Assembly: GCA_035582835.1 (NCBI GenBank)
Contig: JAYKAV010002109.1
Span: forward strand, 1,806,857-1,870,856
DNA length: 64,000 bases
Direction of reading: 5' to 3'
From: Phoebastria nigripes
Lineage: Eukaryota; Chordata; Aves; Procellariiformes; Diomedeidae
The position numbers and the translations under genes were made by a program. The notes below the pieces were generated by a model. It was not told the DNA's origin. It worked only from the letters and a program-made list of their open reading frames with translations, and searched no databases. Shown piece after piece: positions 55,801 through 64,000 of the stretch. The number at the start of each line of letters is the position of its first letter. Position 1 is the first letter of the stretch.

Positions 55801-57586
55801 CAGAAATGAATGTAGCTGTTGTTCATTCCTTTGTCTTGGTCCAACAATAGATGCAGAGTTGTGGCAGTGAAGATGTGTTCGTGATTCACCGATGAGCCAG
55901 AAGGAAAGCAGCCCTTACTCCGCTTTTGTTAGCGGCGGTGCGGTTTAGGAGCAGCAACGCAGTGGCCGACAGTGTCTTCCTGAAATAAATAAATAGCTGT
56001 GGAGGAGAGAATCAGGGTCTTTGGTTTCATACAGGTTATAAAAGCACAACCAGAGCACAGTCAGCTCTGCCCATCTGCAATCTGTCCTGTTCGCCGGGGC
56101 CAGGGGGCAACCCTGGGTTTTTTCCATCAAAGCCCAAATAATGCAAAGAATCTCCTTTGCGAAATTCTGGGGTTAAATGCGATGTTTTCACTGCAAAGCA
56201 GTAGTTGCATGGCTGTTTGCTGAATAGCTCTTAGCTGAGAGGATACATTATGGATAATGTGCTGCAGAGGCCACCACCTATCTTAACACCTATTTGTATC
56301 TATATGGGTCACTTACCTGTCCTGGTCACAGCTGGTGTTTAAAGTCAGTCTGCCAGACCCAGGTGCACGTCTGCAAGCCGAGGATCTACTTCTCGGTGGG
56401 CTTGTCTGAGTGTGATCTAGTGTAAAGACAGTTACCATGATGTCCCCTGTGAAAGGAATTTTTAATGCAATAAAAATCCGCGTGGATGCCCTTGCCAAAT
56501 ACCAATGGAAATCAGATCTCGGAAACGTAAAACCNTTTTGCTATTGCTGGTACAATATTTAGAACAAAACGTTTCTGTCCGGGTTAAAATACAGAAAGTG
56601 GAGCTTTGACTCTTTGAGCACTCAATTGTTTTAACCTTCTAAGATTGCTGGCCTGAAAAAGTATTGATTTGAAAAGCTGATGAATTAGGCTAACCACATG
56701 CACCCTGTAACTTGAAGAACCAATTATCCATGAAAAATTGCAAGGCAGAAGTTTTAATTGGTGCTGCACGCTTCTGAAGTGACCTTGGATATGTGATACC
56801 TGAGGAGGTCAGATGTTCCGACTATAGCAACAGCATTTCTTGGCTTATTGTGCAGCCTTAAGAGTGTGCTTGAGCTTATTGTCTCTTGGTTGCATGGAGT
56901 CAATGGCTTCCTAGCTGTGCCCAAATAATATACAGTGCAAGTCTGGTCAGGCTTAGAAAAATACAGTGTGAGGTACACCGTATGCTTGAGTTTCTCCAAC
57001 TTTAGATTAGCTTTGGTCCCTTGGGTGAAGGAGTACAGCGTTCGGGCTGCTCTTAAACTACACCGATTCCGAGTCCTGCAAGAATCTGCTGTAGTGACCA
57101 GATATCAGCCAAACTGACAGGAGTCCTATTTACACATTTCTCATGCTGAGAAACAAGTCTCCTATTCCCTCCGATGNCTTTCTCTCATCTGGGGAAAATA
57201 GGTAATGTGGGCTCCTAAGCATGAAACTCTTCAGCCCAGATGGCTAGAGTTTGGCAAAGTTAAAGAACTGAAAACAGTGTATTGTGATGGGAGGAGTTGG
57301 TTGTAGTTAATTGTGGGTATTGCTGTGTGGCTATGATAAATGCAATAGATGGTGAGCTGTTTATCTGTTAGAAAACAGATTCAGACAGTCTGGTCAACCT
57401 ATATAGTATCTTCTTGTCCTGGTGGTCCTCCTGATATTACTGGACTGATGCAGGAAGCAAATCACTACCCAGTGAGATGTCTGCAAACATCTAAGACTTG
57501 ATGAAGCCTATTTTTATACAAATGACAATGTGTCAATTTTGTGTGCTTAAGCAGAAAAATGTATTGTTTCGTTTTCTTTTCCTCAG
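52812..57586 (+). other. NHE2-type intron 3
   Basis: Phase 2 intron of about 4.8 kb, from GTAAGT to a TTTTCCTCAG acceptor. An AT-rich open frame of 150 codons near 54,247-54,699 begins without ATG and has no family resemblance; it is not called. Short A and T runs occur, for example at 54,876-54,890 and 55,186-55,202. Confidence 0.9.
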
Positions 57587-57804
57587 CATCATTGCTTGTG
57601 CCATGGGCATGAAACGTTACGTGGAGGCCAACATCTCTCTGAAGTCTCACACCACAGTCAAATACTTCATGAAGATGTGGAGCAGTGTTAGTGATACCCT
57701 CATCTTCATCTTTCTTGGAGTTTCCACCATTGGAGAAAATCATGAGTGGAACTGGCCATACATTTGCTTCACTGTCATTTTCTGTCTCATTTGGAGAGCA
57801 CTAG
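57587..57804 (+). CDS. NHE2-type Na+/H+ exchanger, exon 4
   Basis: Residues 331-404 ([20 protein letters not shown] onward), phase 2 to phase 1, ending at GTATGG. It includes the conserved [19 protein letters not shown] and [17 protein letters not shown] segments. NHE2 and NHE4 both read GVSTVGKNHEWNWA there, while NHE3 has [21 protein letters not shown] then joins exon 5 to form RALGVLVLT, as in NHE2 (RALGVFVLT). The extracellular loop NHEWNWP and membrane helices are intact. Confidence 0.94.
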
Positions 57805-58484
57805 GTATGGTGAAATTATAGATTTTATTTTTTTAATATAAATTATTATTTATGGGAGTGAAAAATGTGATTCCATTAAATGAGAGAATGCTCCTGCCCC
57901 CACCATCATCCTTTCCTGCTCGCTCTGTATGTGTGGTTATCCCAGGTGTGAACACAAGGACTGNGGTGGGACACCCCAAGCCAATGCTTCCCTCCTCCTC
58001 CATCGCTTGCTCAATAGCATTTTACTGCAATTTCCTAGTCTGTGCACTCACCATAGACAGCACTGGTGCTAAATAGAAATTCTCATGACATCTATTTTAT
58101 CGATACCTCTGTCTTAGACCCTCCTTTGATTGCCATGATCTCCTCTTCCATTTAGTGTATCTTAGTCCCTTGGTATCTTCACAATAGGAGGGAGATTGTA
58201 AGTACATAGCTTGGGATCAGAGAGCCATGTAAAACCATGGGGCCTCTGACTGCATATTCTGAATTGCAGAGATTTAAGGGCTTTAATTCATCACAAGTTT
58301 GTGTACAGCAGCATTCTTAAATGGGAAACTGGAGGAACCTTCAAACAGCTGTCCCTGGAGATCCTGTTCTGCTTTACAGAAGAGCATCTACCCAGCTTAC
58401 TGCTGGGTAGATGAGAATTGGGACCTAAAATGTGAGAATGCTGCTGCTCCTACTCAAGAACTTCAGATAAGGACTGAGAATGAC

Positions 58485-58680
58485 AGAATTGCACAGAATC
58501 AGGGAATTGCTGAGGTTGGCAGGGACCTCTCGAGATCATCTGGTCCAACCCCCTGCTTAAGCAGGGTCAGCCAGGCAGGACTGTGTCCGGACNGCTTTTG
58601 ATTATCTCCATGGACGGAGAGTCTACAACCCCCCTGGGNAACCTGTTGCAGTGTTTGACCAACCTCACAGTAAANAANTG
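58485..58680 (-). mobile_element. CR1-type LINE 3' fragment
   Basis: The plus strand carries the familiar reverse-complement 3' end of avian CR1: GAATCAGGGAATTGCTGAGG, then GGCAGGGACCTC and GATCATCTGGTCCAACCCCC, a TCTACAACCCCCCTGGG block and CCTCACAGTAAA. The element therefore lies on the minus strand and is only about 200 bp long (5'-truncated, as usual for CR1). Four undetermined bases fall within it. It supports an avian or related sauropsid source. The subfamily cannot be set by eye. Confidence 0.88.
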
Positions 58681-60272
58681 ACCAAGATTTAGTGATAACA
58701 AGAGGAAGAGAGCTATGCATGAAAATACTCTCCTGATAATTGTGGCTAAAGATAATCTTCTTGAGATCGGTTATGGTGAAAACCTGAGTCCTGGTCCCAG
58801 AATACACTGGGATCCCATTTTCATGCATTGTAAATGACCAGAAAAATAGATGCACTGCTTTACCATTGTCCCCAGTTGTATCTTGTGTTGATTTGGTGTT
58901 CAGAGAGGCTGATTCTCCATTGCCCCTTATAGTGTGCAGTTACTGTCACCTAAGTGAGTGCAGAGTGCCTACCTTCTCATTTATGGATGTTTTTATATAT
59001 TAACTATACCTGCAAATATAACAGAGCACACGTTTTGGCAAAGAATTTGAGAGCTCAAAAACATTCAATAGGATTTATGTTTACAAACCACTGAGAGTGA
59101 ACTCAAATTTGATAGACGCTTCAAGAAATTGCTTAAATAGGATAGCCATGATTAGCAAGACATAGCAGAATGGGTTTTATTAGCTGTTAATACGTGCCAA
59201 AGTTTGTTTTAATAACTGTGCACCATAAATGCACTTGGAAACATGGTTATTAGTTGTGTGTACATTCAAATGTTTTATTACGATTAAGTGGTTTTCTCTT
59301 AAATTATTTGCTCAAATGAAAAGAAGTTCTGAGTGAGTTTGACTTTTTTTAGTTCAAAAATTCTTCATTGCAAGACATAAGGAACATTGTAACGTTACAA
59401 AAGCACACCGAATATCCTCTGGCTCTCTAAACACAGCTCTTCTGATTGCATTCTCAAATTCTGCAGCACGTTATTAGAGAAGGGCTCAGCACTGCAGCCA
59501 GGAAAGAAAACCCTCTTTCCGTTCAAAATCCCGCTTGAATTAAATAAGAACACACAAACCAGGGCTGAAAAGCATCTTGCACATCTGATCCGGAATAGGG
59601 TGTCCCTTTTCTGCAGCACCTTGCTGGAGAGCCGTAGGTGTGCCGGGAGGACGNGAGCCGGGCAGGATGCTGCACGAAGCTGGGCTGGGAAACTCCTGCT
59701 GTGGAGGTGGTGGTTGAGATTAGACCCTGACCTGCTCAGACCCGTCCAGCAGCTCTGGACGTGCTCGAGGCACTGATCCAGAAATGGGAGGCACCCAGAG
59801 AGTTTGCTTGCAGGAATTGGGGACTTTTGGGTTGACAGTGCTGGGGTTAGTGTGTAAGCTCTACTCTAGTCCTTTACTGGACCCTCCCAGTGCTCTTAAA
59901 TGAGAAATGATTCTGCTGAAGCCTGGGGACTGGAATTCCTTTGACATAAGGGAGATCATCTAAAAAGCAAAATACATTAATTGCATGACAGCACTAGTAT
60001 TGTACTGTTATCCAAGCACTAGGGAGACTTCCTTCTGCTCTTTCTAAGGTGTATCTCCGGAAGAAAATATATTCTGCTCAAAATGATTAATTGTATGTCA
60101 TCTCTTGGAGCAAACTGGCCTTGAAGTAGTTTAGCGAATGCTAATAATAATTTATGAGGAAGGATTAGATTAAGACAAAGGCCAGGATATCAGCTCAAGT
60201 AAATTTTGTTCCTTTAAATCATCGACACTGCCTGAGCTTTACAGTAGCTGCAGATGTGATCTGAGGTATGCT

Positions 60273-60297
60273 TTATTTTATTTTATTTTATTTTTTT
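60273..60297. repeat. (ATTTT)n microsatellite
   Basis: Four TTTTA units ending in a short T run. Confidence 0.85.
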
Positions 60298-61672
60298 CAA
60301 GTTACAAAGAACCTTGAAACTGAAGTACTTCACATCTGCTGGGCTGGGCACCAGCTCCACGGAGCTCCAGAGATGGGGAAGGTGTTGCAAGGTTCAGTTA
60401 ATTGAGTTCCCTATTCCTGAACATCCCCAGCTTTTTGTTGTCTTCAAACCGGTCTGATGTGCAATCAAAGTTCAGATATTTTTAGTTGTACGTGTGTGGG
60501 AAGATGTTTGATATGTACAAGTGCGCTATTTTTGAAGTTTATTTCTTTTACAAACACCCTTTAGAAAAGCAATAGTGATGCAGATCCAGCCAATTCCTAG
60601 CAAAAGTCAATGACAGTCTGTGTCATCAGTTCTCAAAATGGCCATTAATCTTCAGGAAATAAGATGTTTATCATATCCGTTGGTATTAAGATCACTGCTC
60701 ACTGATTTAAGGCCCGACTTTTTGTACCTTTCTGCATCTGTTTATGTATTTGCAAATTCCTATAAATTACATCAATTGCTGTGTCACCTTACGTAGTCTT
60801 AAATTCATACAGTATAAATCTTTGAGTGAAAGATTTGTGAAGAAACAACATTAACACAGGCAGAATGTAGCTACTTATCCAAGCTACTGCTTGGAAACTT
60901 TTGGAAATTGGAGGGTAACTTGTGGCTAAATTGTTGCTGATGGTTTGCCTCGAGAGCATTTACAATCCAAGCAATTCAATCATTTGTTATCACCAATTAG
61001 AATAAATCAATTAATATCTCAATTCAGTTCTCGGAATCTGGCTCTGTATCATTATAACAGTACAGTTTCGACTGGCACATGACCATAGAATTGCCCTGAA
61101 CACTTTTAATTAAACTACCATCAAAATAAATGTGCTAATACATCCTATGTTGGCAATAGTTATTGCTTGTTCGGTATTTAGCTGATGCTTAACACCAAGT
61201 CACCAGGTAAACGGTATGTTCTGGGGATCCGCGGTCGTGGGAGCGGGATGACGCTAAAACTCCCCTGCAGAGTTCAGAGTCCTTCTGAAGGAAACTCTGG
61301 TTTCCCAGCTGGACTGTGATAAGCACAAGGCTGAGCTAAAAACCAAGAGAATTTGCTACAAGATGAGCTACCTAAAATTTTATAGTCATACAGCCCCCCA
61401 GAACTGTGGCCAGTCAATGGTGTTTGTAATCCCCCAAATCAGAAATGTGTCGGGGATTAATTTTTATCTGGACAGATCAAATGCAAACCTGTTGGACCAG
61501 GCTGGAAGAAAAGCCCTTCTCCAGTGGCATATTGGGAATAAACCACCTTGGGCCCTGGCCAGTTCCTNGTGAGTGGTGTTTACCAGTTCAGTAAAATATA
61601 TCATAAGATTATGAGTTTTATCTAATTGCTCTTTTTATCTGATATGCTCCCATCTTCTTTCCTGCTTTTCAG

Positions 61673-61869
61673 GGGTTCTTGTGCTGACTTTCTTTGTGAA
61701 CAGATTTCACGTGAACACCATCACCAGCAAAGATCAATTCATTATAGCGTACGGGGGTCTCCGAGGAGCCATTTGTTTCTCTTTGGTTTTCTTGCTTCCT
61801 GACTTTCACAGAAAGAAGCTCTTCATTGCAGCAACAACTGTTGTCATCCTCTTCACCGTGTTCATACAG
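61673..61869 (+). CDS. NHE2-type Na+/H+ exchanger, exon 5
   Basis: Residues 404-469 ([18 protein letters not shown] onward), phase 1 to phase 0, ending at GTAAAA. It carries the highly conserved [18 protein letters not shown] motif with R434, and a late helix ending [10 protein letters not shown]. Compared with human NHE2 (LLPAAVFPRKKLF) the loop reads [11 protein letters not shown], two residues shorter. The family usually continues with GITIRPLVEFLDV and a long regulatory tail (NHE2 is about 812 aa); no such exon was found before the window end, so about 340 residues lie downstream. The five exons give 469 codons with no stop or frameshift. Confidence 0.94.
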
Positions 61870-64000
61870 GTAAAAACAATCTCAGTGTCGCCAGCAGATG
61901 TAAAGAATGAGCATGATTTTTTTTTTCTGGACAAATAACCAGTACTAAAGCATTAGATGGATACAAGGATTTACCAGTCATTAAAACTTTCCCTCCATTG
62001 AGTGGTTAGGCATATAAAAATTTAAAATTATTACTGAAAGAGGCGGAAGATGTGAGAATGTGTCACACGTTCGTGAGGTTGACTAGCAGTTGTTGACTTA
62101 CAACATGTGCTGTAGCATTTTCCATGATAACTTGTCCCATCTTTGATCTGGTCCATCCGTATTGTGGTAGCAGTGGTGAAAATTGTGAAGAATGATGCTG
62201 GCATAGGTTTCCTCTCTGAAGTTGTGCTTTTACGTGTTTTATGTGAGAGCAAAGCCAACACAAATCAACCTCTACAACTAGTTTGTTGTTTGAGCAAGGT
62301 AAGAACCACTTGTTATTGTAGGCCTTGTCATGAAATGAAATGCTACCTGAGCCATGCAGTAATGAAGGTCAGTTTTCCTGATCCCAAAGGTGAGAAGATG
62401 GAAGATACTGGAGATACTCCAAACCCTCTGAACATGGGCAGCAAGAATTTTAAAAGAGGTTTACGGTTTGGTCGTCTCGGTTTTGGTAGTTCACAAGTAG
62501 GACAATTTAAAGGGACCTAATTTTGAAGGAGTGACTTCTTAACATTTTCTGAGAATGAGTTCCATTTTATTGGGGCATCCAACAGCTGAAGCAACAACAG
62601 TCATTAGTTGTTTATCAAAATATTTTGTATATAAGTCTGAGATGTTTTCACATTCATGCAGCAAAGCAGCTGCAGTTATTTCATGATGATGCAGCAGGAA
62701 GGGGATTGCTTTAACTCTTACACTGGAAAAAAAATTGGGGTGTGTTACTTGTTATAAAAGCAAGGAAAATCAGAAGCAAATAAAAAAGTCATAGCACATT
62801 TGATTTATTTGCCTCTAATTTTTCTTTTGTAACTGATTCCTAAGCCCTGTTGCTACCTGCTTTCTTTTTCTGCCCTAGTGATCCTTGAGTTGTTTCCTAC
62901 CCAGTGGGAAAGCTTCTGCAAGTGAGTGCAACCTGCCCACATCACAGGGTGGCTGGGGAGGTGTTAACCCCCCGCTGCCAGGGTCGGAGAGGGAGGTGGA
63001 CCCTCACAGCACTGGTTGCTCTGAGATATTGAGTTTATTGTTTAAAGCACGAATGTACTATTTTTTTCTTCCTTTTTTTTTCCTTTTCTTTTCTTTTTGA
63101 AGACTGATTTCTGCTGTGGGTGTTTTTGCAAAGTCCAATCCTATAGAAAAGCTGTTAGGAGCATCTGCAGCTTGAGCCGCTCCCGGGGAGCGTACGAGAG
63201 GTGCCACATCTGACCCCTGCCTGCAGTTGCACAGCGGGCGAGGACCCAGGCTGGTCAGCCTGCAGCTGGGGCAGAGGCAGAACTTGGTGCTGGCATTGTT
63301 CCTCCTTACTAATATGCTTTTCTTTTTCCCGGATTCTTAATTAGNACCCCTCCAGGTGTACGATGGAGAGAGGTTTTCTCTCCCTAGGGCAGAGGCTGAG
63401 GTTGTAGGGAGTTGTTGTGCTCCAGGGCGCGGTGAAGCCCGGCTCGGGAGGAGCAGGCAGGCAGCGGCTCTCGGCGTTGCTGTGACATCTAGTGGTAAAA
63501 CCATCCCTGCAGCCTTCTGTGGGGTGAAGACTTTGGATGTGTCTCCCTGCTCTTCTCTGCCCAGCAGCCAAGTCTGGAAGGGCGAGGCTCCTTTCGAGGT
63601 TTCTCTGAAACGCACCTCTTAGTTCACCTGGAAGACGCTGTCACGTTTGAAGGAGGATGTGGTGGGAAAATTGGGGTCGTCTGGTCCCGAAGTGAGCAAG
63701 GCTGCTGTCTACCTGGTGTGCTCTATCCCAAAAAGTTAAGAGCGGGTCTCCGTAGGGCTGAAGCGAGTGGGATGGGCGTCTGGGAAAGACACCGTGCAGA
63801 AAAGCTCCCCAGGAGCTCCTGCGCAAGGGCATGAGGTCCATGCGGAGCTGCTGACCTGGGGCTGCCTTCCTCCTGCCCTCGATGGAGGGAGCAGAGCAGC
63901 TGCTGGGGCTTTGGGAGATGGTGGGTCATGGTGACAGCTGCCCCATGGCTGAGCATCACCCCACGAGAGCAAATTCCTTCCACTTGGCCTCCCTGAACCC
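61870..64000 (+). other. NHE2-type intron 5 (part); no further exon seen
   Basis: I searched for a continuation reading GIT-x-RPLV and found none, so the intron is at least 2.1 kb. A frame at 62,143-62,520 is open for 125 codons but lacks a start, domain or family resemblance. The last 700 bases are G+C-rich without an identifiable exon. A T-rich tract lies at about 63,061-63,100. Confidence 0.7.

Larger units (their letters stand above)
57805..61672 (+). other. NHE2-type intron 4
   Basis: Phase 1 intron of about 3.9 kb, from GTATGG to a CCTGCTTTTCAG acceptor. It contains the CR1 fragment at about 58,485-58,680 and an ATTTT repeat at 60,273-60,297. Confidence 0.9.

Noticed and set aside
62031..62520. 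Possible transposase remnant on either strand
   Set aside because: I looked for mariner or hAT motifs and the usual acidic residues but could not find any; no terminal repeats located.

Overview
The window reads as nuclear DNA from a bird: compact spliced vertebrate genes, AT-rich introns, a CpG-island promoter, and a CR1-type LINE fragment of the sauropsid kind. Coding density is very low. Only short exons with good splice sites and family resemblance can be supported; most other open frames look like chance.

Layout. (1) Positions 1-26,235 hold the last three coding exons and the 3' UTR of SH3BGRL on the + strand. The 99 residues seen plus the missing 15-residue first exon would give the usual 114 aa. 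(2) At 27,030-29,536 a compact minus-strand gene that I do not recognise can be assembled from matched splice sites. It runs tail to tail with SH3BGRL and starts in a CpG island. (3) The CpG island (about 29,160-30,200) is probably a bidirectional promoter and holds a perfect RFX X-box. (4) At 34,177-35,890 lies a gene with one coding exon for a 307-residue TASL-type protein. TASL is the adaptor that links the lysosomal transporter SLC15A4 to IRF5. Both the N-terminal SLC15A4-binding segment and the C-terminal pLxIS motif are kept. Its place beside SH3BGRL suggests the paralogue TASL2 rather than TASL. (5) From 35,900 to 49,600 I see no gene, only intergenic DNA with a small hairpin minisatellite. 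(6) From 49,915 to beyond 61,869 there are five consecutive + strand exons, 469 codons, of a plasma-membrane Na+/H+ exchanger closest to NHE2 (SLC9A2). Its regulatory tail lies past the window end.

SH3BGRL, the TASL-type gene and the NHE gene all point the same way; only the small middle gene is reversed. The SH3BGRL neighbourhood corresponds to human Xq21. From recalled gene maps, SLC9A2 sits elsewhere, next to SLC9A4, so the NHE gene here may be an extra NHE2-type gene. The main points of interest are the intact TASL-type adaptor, the displaced NHE gene, and the unrecognised minus-strand gene with the X-box promoter.
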